Shown in pieces: positions 43,841-53,809 of a DNA stretch of 64,000 nt. Under the pieces are notes generated by a model. That model saw only the letters and a list, made by a program, of their open reading frames with translations. It was not told the DNA's origin and made no database searches. The DNA is from Oryzisolibacter sp. LB2S (lineage in GTDB: Bacteria > Pseudomonadota > Gammaproteobacteria > Burkholderiales > Burkholderiaceae_C), in contig NZ_CP160388.1 in assembly GCF_040732315.1 (NCBI RefSeq), positions 3,190,494-3,254,493 of the forward strand, given 5' to 3'. The translations under genes and the position numbers were made by a program. The stretch's first letter is position 1. Each line of letters opens with the position of its first letter.

Positions 43841-44902
43841 TCACGCCTTGCGCAATCGCGCCCACAGGGCGCCCGCAAAATGCCTACCCGCCGCCAGCAG
43901 GCCTCGCGGGCTGCGCGGGTCGAACACCACCAGACCCACGCGCTCGCGGCGCTCGGCCATCCAGTCGCGCTTGTAGGCGTCATCGCCACTCAGATAGTCC
44001 ACCTCGGCCACGCGGTCCACGTCCATCACATGCCGCATCAGGGCCGCGGTGAGCACCGACCCGACCGACAGCTTCTCATGCCCCTTGACGTAGGCGAGCT
44101 TGTAGATGTTGGCCTTGGCCCCATGCACCAACCAGACCTGGGCCGCCAGCGGCTGCTGCCCCAGCCACAGCACGCCCATGCGCAGCCACCCTTCGCGCGC
44201 GGCCATGCGCGCCAGCCCAGGCATGAAGTCGGGGCAGGGCTCGGGCGACTTCCAGCTCTGCGCGTAGACGCTCTGGTAGGCCGCCAACCCCTCCTCCAGC
44301 CCCGGTGAGCCGGGCGTATGGATGTCGATGCGCCAGTCGCCCGCGCGGTCGAGCCGCCTGCGACCCCGCTCCACACTGTGGCGCAGTGCCGATGGGCGCT
44401 GCCGCCAGTAGGCGTCAAAACCACCCATGGGCACGGGCTGAAACCAATTGCCAAAGCAAAAGAACCTGTCCGACCAGCAACCCGCCGAGCGCAAGCCCCG
44501 CTCAAGCGCCCCCAGCCATGCGCTGTCGGCATCGAGTGGCTGTAGCCGCAGCACGCCAGAGGCACGCCAGTGCGGCAGAGCGCTGACGGCCTGGCGCCAC
44601 TGCGCGGGCGACAACGCCAGCACGGCCTCGGCCGCACCCTGGGGGCCATATAGACAGCTGTAGTAGTTGCCCAGCGCCAGCAAGGGACCGCCGGGCCGCT
44701 GGCGCATCAGGCAAAAGTGGGCCTGTTCAGCACCGGCCGTGGTGGGAAGCGACCAGACCCCATGCCACTCGGGAAGCCGCTCAAGACCATGCGCCAGCAG
44801 ATTCGCAAACCAGGCTTCGGTGGTGAACAGGTCCCCCACCACCATGGGCCTCGGCGTGCTTGCTGGCCGTGAAGACGCAGGGCTGGTTGTAACTTTTTGC
44901 AT
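43841..44902 (-). CDS. GNAT/CelD-type acetyltransferase-like protein
   Basis: 353-residue cytosolic protein with an Acetyltransf_6 (BcsL/CelD/FemAB-like) fold. Visible segments are ALRHSVERGRRRLDR around residue 170, a central AYQSVYAQSWKSPEP helix, GVLWLGQQPLAAQVWLVHGA, and KLAYVKGHEKLSVGSVL, which is typical of the family's acyl-donor half. Such proteins are common in exopolysaccharide loci and probably modify sugars or peptides. The ribosome site is weak (GAAG). It is divergent from the 720-aa lipoprotein gene over 339 bp. Confidence 0.75.
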   Translation of the reverse strand: MQKVTTSPASSRPASTPRPMVVGDLFTTEAWFANLLAHGLERLPEWHGVWSLPTTAGAEQAHFCLMRQRPGGPLLALGNYYSCLYGPQGAAEAVLALSPAQWRQAVSALPHWRASGVLRLQPLDADSAWLGALERGLRSAGCWSDRFFCFGNWFQPVPMGGFDAYWRQRPSALRHSVERGRRRLDRAGDWRIDIHTPGSPGLEEGLAAYQSVYAQSWKSPEPCPDFMPGLARMAAREGWLRMGVLWLGQQPLAAQVWLVHGAKANIYKLAYVKGHEKLSVGSVLTAALMRHVMDVDRVAEVDYLSGDDAYKRDWMAERRERVGLVVFDPRSPRGLLAAGRHFAGALWARLRKA

Positions 44903-45241
44903 GTATCACTTCAAAACACACTGAAAACGCCACGTAAAACTCAACCAACCAAAGAACATCCCCATCAAGGCTACCCAATAGCAGTCGTGTTGCGCCGCTC
45001 TTACGGATTGTATTGACACATTTTGTATCGAGAGTCACATTAACGAGTACCTAACTTGTCATGCATTCCGATAATTTCATCGTTCGGGTGGCGCCGGCAT
45101 TCGGCAACCCTGGCAAACATTCGGCTCGCCATGCGGGGGCGCTCCCCCGCAGTCTTGGCGCAGCCAATCCCGAGACCCCGCGTGACGGCGTTCAGCCGCA
45201 TCCCTGGGGACCCACCCCTCCATCAGACCTTGACCATTGTC
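44903..45241 (+). other. 339-bp AT-richer intergenic region
   Basis: Divergent promoter region with no convincing gene. It includes TTGACA at 45013-45018 with a 17-bp spacer to CACATT (45036-45041), a possible weak promoter toward the lipoprotein gene. A TGGCA-N-GGC element near 45111 has the GG-N10-GC spacing of sigma-54 sites but a poor -12 box. Confidence 0.3.
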
Positions 45242-47404
45242 ATGAACCGTACCCCACCGCGCCCTAGCGCTGTCAAATCCGCTGTTGGCAAGAACCTGGC
45301 CACGGCACTAGTTTTTGCAACATTGTCCGCATGCGGCGGTGGCAGCGAGGCAACGGACGTCGCCATCGACAGCACGCGCCGACCGAATCCGACACCGCGC
45401 CCGCCAACAGCAGCACCAGCGCCCGCGCCCGCGCCAGCAGCCTTCACGTGCGCAAGCGATGCGGTTACCTGCGTCCAGGTCACCTCCACCAGCGCGCAAA
45501 CACAAGCCAGTCTGCCCGTCACCTTTGGCCAACCCTTCAAGGCCGGCGATTGGAAACCTGCGCAACAGGGGCTGATAGCAAAGGTGGACGGCGCAACCAT
45601 CCCTCTTCAAACGGATGAACTTGCTACGCACCGCGATGGCTCCGCGCGCTTTGCCGTACTCAGCGCCCAGCTCAACAACGTACAGCCCGGCCAAAGCAAG
45701 ATCATCAATCTGTATCCGGGGGTCAAGACCAGCAGCACCGCCAATGTCCCCGCCAATCCCGACTGGAATCTGGAGATTGAGGCCCAGGTCATTGACGCCA
45801 ATGGTGGCACATCCACCTTGATCGCTCAGCCGCAAGCCGAACTGGTCAAACAAATCGCCAGCGGCACCGGGCGCCGCCTGTCGGGCCCCGTCGCTACAGA
45901 GTACACCGTGGCCATACCCTTCAAAAACAAGGCCACAGGCACCCCCCACCCGCACCTGACGGCACGCCTACACACCCGGATGGTCGATGGCGGCCAGCGC
46001 ATCCGTACCGACGTGGTGATAGAAAACACCCGCACCTGGACGGCCAACCCAGGCAACATGACCTATTCGCTTGCTATCAAGCGCAACGGCAGCACGATAT
46101 TCACGCAGCCACAGTTCACCCACTACCACCACGCACGCTGGCACAAGGTGGTGTGGACGGGTTCATCCACCGAGCCACTGGCACAGGTGCGGCACAACAT
46201 GCCGTATTTTGTTGCGAGCAAGGCAATCTGGAACTACGACCTGAGCCTGAATATCCCGGAGGCAGTCCTATCGAATTTCTACAATAGCTTTACAAATAAA
46301 AAGGCGTCACAGGCCAATCTGGGGCCTATGGCGAATCTGATGCTCCAACCCTATTTCCCGACAACTGGGGGGAGATTTGAGATTGGCCCCGTCCCTCAAT
46401 GGACCGCGATGTATCTTGTCTCCCAGGACGATCGCATCAAAGAAGTCATGCTTGCGCACGCTGACGCAGCAGGCTCCGTCCCGGTTCACTACCGTGATGA
46501 AGCATCCAGCCAACCATTGGATCTAGACAGACATCCAAATGTGTCAACACTTCGCGGCATATCACAGCCAACATTACCGACCGTGGTCAATGGAACCACC
46601 ATTTGGACTCCCGACATGGGGCACCAAGCCTCTTTTGCGTACATACCATATCTGATTACTGGAGACACCTTTTATCAGGATGAAGTTGCATTCTGGGCCG
46701 CATGGAATATCAGCGCAAGCAATCCCGCATATCGCGAGGGAGGGAAAGGTGTATTGAGAGAGAACGAGGTTAGAGCACAAGCATGGTCAATGCGCGCACT
46801 GGGTGACGCCTCGCGCTTCCTCCCCGACTCTCACGCAATGAAGGGATATTTTCAGACCCGACTTTCCAACAATCTTGAATGGTATTACCAAAACTGGATA
46901 GTTACCCCCAGGGATGACGTTTCACCGATGGGCTCACCGGTCAACCCATACGGCAAAGCACATGTTGGCCCGTGGCAAAACGACTTCTGGAGCATTGTGA
47001 TGGCTCAGCAGGCCGAGGCTGGAGAACCCCGGGCCATTGAGCTCCTGCGCTGGACCAGCAAGTTCGGTGTGGAACGTTTCCTGAATGAAGATCAGGGATT
47101 CTGTATTGCCAAGGCACCCGCTTATTTCATGAGCCTCAAGAACGCAACGGGCCAATGGATCACAAGCTGGAAAGAATTTGCGGAAGTCAACCTACCGAAC
47201 ATCAAGTGCGACCCCTCACTGAAATTTGACGGCTATCCGGAATGGGCTGGTGGCTATGCCGCGAATGCACGAGCCATGCTAGCAACCGCATCGAGCCTAG
47301 ACATTGAAAATGCAGCAACTGCATATGCGTTACTCAAATCCAAGACGCCATTGATGGACAAGGATTACACCAACAATCCCACCTGGGCCATCATCCCGAG
47401 ATAG
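45242..47404 (+). CDS. Large predicted surface lipoprotein, RIFT-barrel/YetA-like
   Basis: 720-residue lipoprotein: signal peptide and lipobox LSAC (Cys near residue 30), then a Pro/Ala-rich linker (PTPRPPTAAPAPAPAPA). The next domain (about residues 85-270) resembles the N-terminal RIFT barrel of PcRGLX/YetA-type exo-polysaccharide lyases (LPVTFGQPFKAGDW; DGSARFAVLSAQL). The C-terminal 400 residues are mostly helical with many Trp and Tyr, as in alpha/alpha-toroid glycan-active domains. A polysaccharide lyase or depolymerase for the locus product is a reasonable inference. GC content falls sharply from about 62% (46141-46200) to 40% (46261-46320) inside this gene. ATG 45242 is preferred because the signal peptide starts there. 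Confidence 0.6.
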   Translation: MNRTPPRPSAVKSAVGKNLATALVFATLSACGGGSEATDVAIDSTRRPNPTPRPPTAAPAPAPAPAAFTCASDAVTCVQVTSTSAQTQASLPVTFGQPFKAGDWKPAQQGLIAKVDGATIPLQTDELATHRDGSARFAVLSAQLNNVQPGQSKIINLYPGVKTSSTANVPANPDWNLEIEAQVIDANGGTSTLIAQPQAELVKQIASGTGRRLSGPVATEYTVAIPFKNKATGTPHPHLTARLHTRMVDGGQRIRTDVVIENTRTWTANPGNMTYSLAIKRNGSTIFTQPQFTHYHHARWHKVVWTGSSTEPLAQVRHNMPYFVASKAIWNYDLSLNIPEAVLSNFYNSFTNKKASQANLGPMANLMLQPYFPTTGGRFEIGPVPQWTAMYLVSQDDRIKEVMLAHADAAGSVPVHYRDEASSQPLDLDRHPNVSTLRGISQPTLPTVVNGTTIWTPDMGHQASFAYIPYLITGDTFYQDEVAFWAAWNISASNPAYREGGKGVLRENEVRAQAWSMRALGDASRFLPDSHAMKGYFQTRLSNNLEWYYQNWIVTPRDDVSPMGSPVNPYGKAHVGPWQNDFWSIVMAQQAEAGEPRAIELLRWTSKFGVERFLNEDQGFCIAKAPAYFMSLKNATGQWITSWKEFAEVNLPNIKCDPSLKFDGYPEWAGGYAANARAMLATASSLDIENAATAYALLKSKTPLMDKDYTNNPTWAIIPR

Positions 47405-47430
47405 TCAACAAGCCTCGCAATTCTTAAAAT

Positions 47431-47456
47431 GGCGATCATCCAAACTGATCGCCTTA
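47431..47456. terminator. Hairpin between convergent lipoprotein and pyruvyl transferase genes
   Basis: GGCGATCA-TCCAAAC-TGATCGCC is a perfect 8-bp stem with flanking CTTAAAAT and TTAAG. It lies 27 bp after the lipoprotein stop. Confidence 0.5.
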
Positions 47457-47561
47457 AGCCCCCTAACAAGAGAGAGGAGAAAGTACGATACTGGCCACCC
47501 CTCAAGCACAAGAACACATCAAAAAAACTGACAGGTACGCTTATTCATCAAGAATCAAGAG

Positions 47562-48794
47562 TTACGGCACCGACGAAAACATCACCTTCCGCAGAGTGGA
47601 ATCGAAAACACGGAACAGCTCACACCGCCTTGCATTCATACGACTTCTCTCCCCAGGCAGATCCCTCCACAACTCCAAAGCTCTCTCAATCAACTTTTCA
47701 GATCTGAATAGCCTTGCATCCAAACAGTATCGGAACCGCCCCATCAGCGAGAAGAAACCAAAGTGTTTCTCATCGTAGGCCAGCCCAACAGAAGGAACAC
47801 CAGCCGCCGCGGCAATAATACAAGAATGGAGCATCCCCCCAATATGCATGTCAATTTTCGCATACTCACAAGACAACCTATCCGCCACAGCATTCACCAC
47901 ATCAAGCCGAACCCCATAGCTCCTTAAAATATCGGCAATCAACAATTCAGAGTCGTAGTGAACAAAATAGACAAACTCACATTTCGTCAGTTTTTGAATT
48001 TCTCTGACAGCATCAATGAATTGACGAAAATTCTTTTTCACCCACGCAGTTGACTGCGGACCATGAAATGGAATATTCAAACCAATCCTTGACGGAACAC
48101 CCCCACCAAAATAATCAGCAACACTTATCGGCGAGTCGATAAACAGGGCAGGATCCCCAATCACACTTATATTCTTATCTACCAGTCCCGAAAGAAATAT
48201 TTTTGTATTGTCATCCCTCACCGAAATAGTCGAGGCTCTTTCAAGCAACCTCCTTAACAAGTGGCACGACTCCACTGACAGACCGCGCGCCCCCGACCTC
48301 TCCCAAGCCAACAAGCGATTGTATCCTGCGCCAATGAAATGAAGCTCGCACCCAGCAGCCTCAATGGCACGCAAATCCGAGAACATCCGCTGAGGAAGTC
48401 GCCCTATTGCATCCGGAAAAAAATAGCCACTCCCACAAATCAAAACTTTGTCTGTACTTTCGAGCTTTGCAGACTCCAACCCGCCCCACTGGACAGCGAC
48501 AATACGACCATCCGCATCAAGGGCCCCGATTCGTTGCGCCATTGACACAATAATCGAATGATCCCCCCGATTGTATGCACGCCCGTCCTGATAGTTTCGG
48601 TAATCAATCCGATCGACATACCCAAAACGGAACGCCGATTTGTCAACAAACCTCTTAATGGAATGCTTTACACCATAGGAGAAAGAGTCCGGCACATCAA
48701 CCACTGCACCATAGAGTATGTAGCGACCTTCAGAATCGCGACAGTCGACACACCCTCCTTGATTCGGAGATCCGACCACATGATTTCTCGACAT
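47562..48794 (-). CDS. Polysaccharide pyruvyl transferase family protein
   Basis: 410-residue enzyme predicted to add a pyruvate ketal to a sugar from phosphoenolpyruvate. Family segments are the N-terminal GDHSIIVSMAQRI near residue 78, LICGSGYFF, ISVRDDNT, a GDPALFI turn, and the C-terminal HIGGMLHSCIIAAAAGVPSV that closes the active site. The ATG at 48794 is preceded by GGAG, so I prefer it over GTG 48800. Two sampled 60-base blocks are 42% GC (48061-48120, 48181-48240), far below the chromosome, and codon use is AT-rich. The gene looks recently acquired. It is third in the tviB-tviC-pyruvyl transferase operon. Confidence 0.82.
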   Translation of the reverse strand: MSRNHVVGSPNQGGCVDCRDSEGRYILYGAVVDVPDSFSYGVKHSIKRFVDKSAFRFGYVDRIDYRNYQDGRAYNRGDHSIIVSMAQRIGALDADGRIVAVQWGGLESAKLESTDKVLICGSGYFFPDAIGRLPQRMFSDLRAIEAAGCELHFIGAGYNRLLAWERSGARGLSVESCHLLRRLLERASTISVRDDNTKIFLSGLVDKNISVIGDPALFIDSPISVADYFGGGVPSRIGLNIPFHGPQSTAWVKKNFRQFIDAVREIQKLTKCEFVYFVHYDSELLIADILRSYGVRLDVVNAVADRLSCEYAKIDMHIGGMLHSCIIAAAAGVPSVGLAYDEKHFGFFSLMGRFRYCLDARLFRSEKLIERALELWRDLPGERSRMNARRCELFRVFDSTLRKVMFSSVP

Positions 48795-48818
48795 CAGCAC
48801 TCCAGAAAATATCGCCGC

Positions 48819-49892
48819 TCAGCCCAATAACTTGACATACCAAGGCATGGCGGCAGATATACCCGCACGAATCTCATGACTCGGAACATACCCCAGGAGC
48901 CTCTTTGCCTTGCTTACATCCGCCTGGCTATGACGAACATCCCCCTTACGAAAATCCCTGTACACCGGCCCTCTGGTGTAGGGAACACCATTTTCATGCA
49001 GAGCCGCTGCTATTTCACGAAATAGCACATTCAACGTGGTGCGCCCAGAAACCGCAACGTTGTACACCTCATTCAGAGCACCGACATCTGTCGCAGTTGC
49101 TGCCAGAATATTCGCCTGAACCGCATTTGCCACATAACAAAAGTCGCGACTGGTCTCACCATCGCCATTCACAAAGACCTCTTGATCCTTGATCATGGCC
49201 GCAGTCCATTTTGGAATGACCGCGGCATAGGCACCGTCAGGGTCCTGTCGCGGACCAAATACATTGAAATAACGCAACCCTATGCAACGGAAACCATAGG
49301 TGCGCGCGAACACGTCGGCATACAGTTCGTTGACATATTTGGTGACCGCATAGGGCGACAGAGGTTTGCCAATCACATCCTCGACCTTGGGCAGGCCCGG
49401 GTGATCACCATAGGTACTGCTGCTGGCCGCATAGGTGAAGCTCTGAACCTCGGCATCGCGCGCAGCCACCAGCATGTTCAAGAAGCCGGTGATATTGGCA
49501 CTGTTGGTGGTGATCGGGTCATCGATGCTGCGCGGCACGCTGCCAAGGGCGGCCTGATGCAGGACGTAGTTGACCGGAATGGCGCCGCCACCCTCTTCGC
49601 CACCGGGCACGGACGGGAGGAAAGCCATGGCCCGACGGCAATCGTCCAGGTTGCGGATGTCCCCCTCGATGAAACGGAAGTTGGCCCACTGCGCCGAAGT
49701 GACCAGGGATTGCACTTCGTCGAGATTGCGCTGGTGCCCTGTGGCAAAGTTGTCCAACCCCACCACGCGCTGCCCCAGCTTGAGCAAAGTCTCCAGCAGG
49801 TTGCTGCCGATGAAGCCCGCCACCCCGGTGATGAGCCAGGTCTTGGGTGAGCCGCGCAGTTGATCCTGCACCTCCTGATAGCGAGACAACAT
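48819..49892 (-). CDS. tviC: UDP-N-acetylglucosaminuronate 4-epimerase-like (TviC/WbpP)
   Basis: 357-residue extended SDR enzyme. The NAD-binding motif is TGVAGFIGS at 22-30, and the catalytic Tyr-x3-Lys is YAVTK in [17 protein letters not shown]. The protein is very similar to TviC of the Vi capsule operon, which converts UDP-GlcNAcA to UDP-GalNAcA. An unusual Gly/Glu/Pro-rich stretch of about 16 residues ([16 protein letters not shown], residues 91-106) interrupts the strand before [10 protein letters not shown]. The 3' third is lower in GC than the 5' part. It is 2 bp from tviB, in the same operon. Confidence 0.88.
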   Translation of the reverse strand: MLSRYQEVQDQLRGSPKTWLITGVAGFIGSNLLETLLKLGQRVVGLDNFATGHQRNLDEVQSLVTSAQWANFRFIEGDIRNLDDCRRAMAFLPSVPGGEEGGGAIPVNYVLHQAALGSVPRSIDDPITTNSANITGFLNMLVAARDAEVQSFTYAASSSTYGDHPGLPKVEDVIGKPLSPYAVTKYVNELYADVFARTYGFRCIGLRYFNVFGPRQDPDGAYAAVIPKWTAAMIKDQEVFVNGDGETSRDFCYVANAVQANILAATATDVGALNEVYNVAVSGRTTLNVLFREIAAALHENGVPYTRGPVYRDFRKGDVRHSQADVSKAKRLLGYVPSHEIRAGISAAMPWYVKLLG

Positions 49893-49894
49893 GC

Positions 49895-51172
49895 TTACAG
49901 CCTCCCATCCGCAGCGCCCATGGGCAGGATGCTCTTGACGTCGAACAGCACCGCGTTGGGTTCGCCCAGCGCCTTGATTCCGGCCACACCCAGTTCCACA
50001 AAATGACGATGGCCCACAGCCAGGATCACTGCGGCGTACTTGCCCGGTTCTGGCATCGCCGTCAGGCAAGTCAGTCCGTATTCGTGCTGCGCTTCGTTCG
50101 TGTCGATCCAGGGGTCGTAGATGTCGACCTCGGTGTTGTAGCCCTGCAGGGTACGTACGATGTCGACCACCTTGGTATTGCGCAGATCGGGGCAGTTTTC
50201 CTTGAAGGTCAGCCCCAGGACCAACACCTTGCTGCCCAGCACCGGAATACCCTTGCGCAGCATGAGCTTGACGGTGGCATCCGCCACATGACGGGCCATG
50301 TTGTCGTTGACGCGACGGCCGGCCAGGATGACATCGGGGTGGTAACCCACTTCCTGGGCCTTGTGCGTCAGGTAGTAGGGATCCACGCCGATGCAATGCC
50401 CGCCGACCAGGCCGGGACGGAAAGGCAGGAAGTTCCACTTGGTACCAGCGGCCTGCAGGACCTCGAGCGTGTCGATGCCAAGCCGCGCGAAGATCAGGCT
50501 GAGTTCGTTCATCAGCGCGATGTTGATGTCGCGCTGCGTGTTCTCGATGACCTTGGCCGCTTCAGCGACCTTGATGCTGCTGGCCTTGTGTGTTCCGGCG
50601 GTGATGATCTGCCCATACAGGGCATCGACGGCATCGGCCACGGCCGGGGTGCTGCCGCTGGTGACTTTCTTGATGCTCGGCAGACGGTGGTCCTTGTCGC
50701 CCGGGTTGATGCGCTCCGGGCTGTAGCCGCAGAAGAAATCCCTGTTGAACTTGAGGCCGCTGGTGCGTTCGAGTTCGGGCACGCAGACCTCTTCGGTCGC
50801 CCCGGGATACACAGTGGACTCATAGATCACGACGTCGCCCGGCTTCAACGCTGCTCCCACCGTCCGACTGGCCTTGATGAGGGGCGTCAGGTCAGGTCGA
50901 TTGGCCGGATCCACGGGCGTGGGGACCGTGACGATGAACACCTGACACGCCCTCAAGTCCTCGGCTTGATGGCTGTAGCGCAAATGGCGCGCAGCCTGCA
51001 ACTCCTCGATACCGCACTCCAGGGTATGGTCGCGTCCTGTCTGCAGTTCAGCCACCCGGGCCGGATTGATGTCGAAACCCAGCACAGGGCGATGTTTGCC
51101 AAACTCGACAGCGAGCGGCAAACCCACGTAACCCAAACCGATGATGGCGATTGTTGCATTTGAGAGATTCAT
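49895..51172 (-). CDS. tviB: UDP-N-acetylglucosamine C-6 dehydrogenase (TviB/WbpO type)
   Basis: 425-residue UDP-sugar dehydrogenase that oxidises UDP-GlcNAc to UDP-GlcNAcA in the cytosol. The NAD motif is [12 protein letters not shown] at 10-21. The catalytic cysteine is Cys260 in [17 protein letters not shown], and the central helix is [19 protein letters not shown]. Similarity to TviB is high along the full length. I start at ATG 51172, which directly precedes the Rossmann strand. It leads the minus-strand operon and is divergent from the flippase gene over 113 bp. Confidence 0.92.
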   Translation of the reverse strand: MNLSNATIAIIGLGYVGLPLAVEFGKHRPVLGFDINPARVAELQTGRDHTLECGIEELQAARHLRYSHQAEDLRACQVFIVTVPTPVDPANRPDLTPLIKASRTVGAALKPGDVVIYESTVYPGATEEVCVPELERTSGLKFNRDFFCGYSPERINPGDKDHRLPSIKKVTSGSTPAVADAVDALYGQIITAGTHKASSIKVAEAAKVIENTQRDINIALMNELSLIFARLGIDTLEVLQAAGTKWNFLPFRPGLVGGHCIGVDPYYLTHKAQEVGYHPDVILAGRRVNDNMARHVADATVKLMLRKGIPVLGSKVLVLGLTFKENCPDLRNTKVVDIVRTLQGYNTEVDIYDPWIDTNEAQHEYGLTCLTAMPEPGKYAAVILAVGHRHFVELGVAGIKALGEPNAVLFDVKSILPMGAADGRL

Positions 51173-51285
51173 GGACAGGAAACTGAAGAAGGACTCTACG
51201 GATAGATCATAGAGCCAGTAGCATCCAGAGTTCCGCACACTCCATCCGACGGGCTTCAAATCCCGTCACCGCAGGCCTTGCCCCC

Positions 51286-52767
51286 TTGGTGCGGCGAAGA
51301 ACCATACCCAGCCCCAACGTGCTCTCCGTTCGTCAAAAAGTCGCGCTGCAGTTTGTCTTCAGCAATCTCGCCCTGGTTGCCAATTTCGTGCTGTCGATCG
51401 TCCTGGCGCGCCTGCTCTCACCCGAGGAGATTGGCATCTTTTCGATGAGCGCCGTGCTCATCGCCGTTGCCCATGTATTTCGTGACTTTGGCGTTACCGC
51501 ATTCATCAAGCGGGAAAAAGAGCTAACGCCTGACATTTTGCGCAACGCACTGGGTGTGCTGTTGATCAGCTCTTGGAGTGTCGCACTCTTGATGTATCTG
51601 AGTGCCTCGTATTGGGCCCGTTTTTTCCAGCAGGACAGTGTGATACCCGTGGTGCAGGTGCTGGCACTGGGATTCGTATTCATTCCGTTCGGTGCCATTC
51701 CCACGGCCATCTTGTCGCGTGAGATGGCGGTGGAGAAAACCGCATACGTGACCGGGGTCGGCACCGTGGTGTACTTCGTTGCATCGGTCATTCTTGCACT
51801 CAAGGGTTTTGGTGCCATGACCATGGCGTGGGCCAACCTGATCAACATCATCGTCGCCGGTGGCATGGCGCGGTGGATGATGGAGCGTCCGCTGCCATGG
51901 TTGCCGGGCTTCCGGCAGCTGCGGGACATCGTTCACTTCGGCATGGGCAATCTGCTGACTGCGTTGCTCAAGGCGGCCGACAACGCCTTGCCCGACATCC
52001 TTCTGGGGCGCTGGATGAGTCCGGCTGCCGTGGGTCTGTTCAGCCGGGCCAACTCCACCGTGAACATGGCGGGCACGGTGTTGTTGCCGACGGTGAACTA
52101 CTTTGCCCTGCCGCACATGGCCAAGGTGCATCACTCGCACGGGGCCGTGGGCGCGGAATACCTGCGCGCCAGCTCGCTCATCAATGCGCTCATGCTGCCG
52201 GCCTTTGCCACCATTGCCGTGCTCGCACATGACATTGTGGCCCTGCTCTACGGCAAGGCCTGGCTGGAAGCCGTGCCGGCCATTCCGTGGCTGTGCCTGT
52301 CATATGCCATCGCCAGCCTGTTCACACTGAGCGCCCCATCGCTGACTGGTGTGGGCAAACCCTATGCGGCCATTGGCCCCTACGCCATGCTGGTGGTGGC
52401 CAAGATCGCATGCGCCTTGTGGCTGATGGACGGAACCCTGCATACGTTTGCCCTGGCAATGGCATTGGGCCAGTTGTTCAGCGTGCCCTACTACCTCTGG
52501 GTCCACCACCGGTTTCTGAGCCTGCGCTGGACCACATGGAGCAGAACCACGCTCCCCGTTGCAGCACAAGGGCTGCTGGTGGGAGTTGTGGGTCTGGGCG
52601 TCAGACAGTTGCTGCCCTCCGGTATTGCACCCTGGGCCGCCATCGTGCTCACAGGCATCGCGGCGGGAGTTACATTCTTGGCAGGCTGCTTCGCGCTGTC
52701 ACTCCCCATGGCCGATGAATTGAAGCGGATGCGACTGGCCTTCGTACAGCGACGCCAGAGCAGATGA
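51286..52767 (+). CDS. Oligosaccharide flippase, Wzx/WzxC-like
   Basis: 493-residue membrane protein with about 12-14 transmembrane helices of the MATE/polysaccharide-transporter superfamily, expected to flip lipid-linked oligosaccharide to the periplasm. Features include the N-terminal RQKVALQFVFSNLALVANFV helix, a conserved ARLLSPEEIGIFSMS loop, and GRWMSPAAVGLFSRANS. The start is uncertain: TTG 51286, GTG 51289 or GTG 51319. It forms a plus-strand pair with the GT2 gene, which lies 40 bp on. Neighbours are all glycan genes. Confidence 0.87.
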   Translation: MVRRRTIPSPNVLSVRQKVALQFVFSNLALVANFVLSIVLARLLSPEEIGIFSMSAVLIAVAHVFRDFGVTAFIKREKELTPDILRNALGVLLISSWSVALLMYLSASYWARFFQQDSVIPVVQVLALGFVFIPFGAIPTAILSREMAVEKTAYVTGVGTVVYFVASVILALKGFGAMTMAWANLINIIVAGGMARWMMERPLPWLPGFRQLRDIVHFGMGNLLTALLKAADNALPDILLGRWMSPAAVGLFSRANSTVNMAGTVLLPTVNYFALPHMAKVHHSHGAVGAEYLRASSLINALMLPAFATIAVLAHDIVALLYGKAWLEAVPAIPWLCLSYAIASLFTLSAPSLTGVGKPYAAIGPYAMLVVAKIACALWLMDGTLHTFALAMALGQLFSVPYYLWVHHRFLSLRWTTWSRTTLPVAAQGLLVGVVGLGVRQLLPSGIAPWAAIVLTGIAAGVTFLAGCFALSLPMADELKRMRLAFVQRRQSR

Positions 52768-52807
52768 ACGCAGACCCAACAGCTACCGAACTCCCGGCCG
52801 CTCGCAA

Positions 52808-53809
52808 GTGAGCCAGGCAGGAACCCCAACCCTTGTTGACCTGAGGCCCACAACGCCCATGAACCCACCCCGCGTATCCGTCATCATCCCCGTCCGCAAT
52901 GGCAAGGACTATCTGCAGGAAGCCCTTGACAGCGTGCTTCAGCAATCGTTCACGGATCTGGAACTGCTGCTGATCGACGACGGCTCCACGGATGACGACT
53001 ACGACCGGTACACCCTTCAGGATGATCGCATTCGCGTCATTCACCTGACGGGCAGGGGCGTGTCCCACGCACGCAATACGGGCATGGCCCAGGCACGTGG
53101 CGATTTGCTGGCCTTTCTGGATGCCGATGACATTTGGTTTCCCGGCAAGCTGCAGGCACAGGTCTCCTACTTTGACGAGCACCCTGAAGTGGGGGTCGTG
53201 TTCGGCAAGTTCATTCGATGGAACGCACAGCCGGATGGGCAGTTTCCGCCCGCGTCAACACTGATCGAGGACGCAGCACAGCACACCGAAGCAGACCCCG
53301 AGCGCTCGGGCTGGCTGTATACCCGCCTGCTCGACGGACTGTTGGTAGGCATGAACACCGCAGTGGTGCGGCGATCGGTGTATGAAGCCGTGGGCGGCTT
53401 CAACGAGGCCATGCGGCAGGGCGAGGACTATGACTTCTGGCTCAAGGCCTCGAGAGTGGCGCCAATGCATTCACTGAACGGCGCCGTGGCCCTGTACCGC
53501 ATCCACAATGCGAGCGCCATGCACCGGCTATCCAACGACAGCCATCTTGCAAATCTGCTGCACGCGGCGAGTCTGCGCTGGGGGTTGAGTACCCTGGACG
53601 ATCAGAAGCTGACAGCCAGAGCGTTCGAGAAGCGTCTGGCCGGCGTCTACTTCGACCATGCCTACGCACATTACTGGCAAGGCAACCGGCGCATTGCACG
53701 TGCCGCATTCTGGCAGGCGCTGCGTCGCCGCCATCGCCCCCTGCGGTGCCTGGTCTATATCGCGTTGTCCTATTTGCCTGTGCGCGCACAGGCTCAAGCG
53801 GCGTCGTAG
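52808..53809 (+). CDS. Glycosyltransferase family 2
   Basis: 333-residue GT-A fold glycosyltransferase. The nucleotide-binding strand is RVSVIIPVRNGKDYL, followed by LLIDDGSTDD and the DxD-type AFLDADDIW near residue 100. An acceptor-side base candidate is in GEDYDFWLK. There is no transmembrane segment. GTG 52808 is the longest start; ATG 52859 lies 17 codons on and matches where the family begins. It directly meets the FemAB-like gene tail to tail with no spacer. Confidence 0.88.
   Translation: MSQAGTPTLVDLRPTTPMNPPRVSVIIPVRNGKDYLQEALDSVLQQSFTDLELLLIDDGSTDDDYDRYTLQDDRIRVIHLTGRGVSHARNTGMAQARGDLLAFLDADDIWFPGKLQAQVSYFDEHPEVGVVFGKFIRWNAQPDGQFPPASTLIEDAAQHTEADPERSGWLYTRLLDGLLVGMNTAVVRRSVYEAVGGFNEAMRQGEDYDFWLKASRVAPMHSLNGAVALYRIHNASAMHRLSNDSHLANLLHAASLRWGLSTLDDQKLTARAFEKRLAGVYFDHAYAHYWQGNRRIARAAFWQALRRRHRPLRCLVYIALSYLPVRAQAQAAS

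Noticed and set aside
44903..45241. Sigma-54 promoter for PrsR control of the lipoprotein gene
   Set aside because: GG-N10-GC spacing occurs once but the -12 element is CGGC in place of TTGC, so it is too weak to call.
45061..45267. 68-codon ORF upstream of the lipoprotein gene
   Set aside because: No ribosome site and no recognisable protein pattern; overlaps the lipoprotein start in another frame.
46064..46088. CGCTTGCTATCAAGCGC resembling the repeat core
   Set aside because: The flanking ATAGCT and AGGCC boxes are absent and the segment is an ordinary part of the lipoprotein coding sequence.
46280..46315. ACAATAGCTTTACAAATAAA near ACAGGCC as a ninth repeat copy
   Set aside because: The central GCGCTT/AAGCGC boxes are missing; probably chance similarity in a low-GC coding region.
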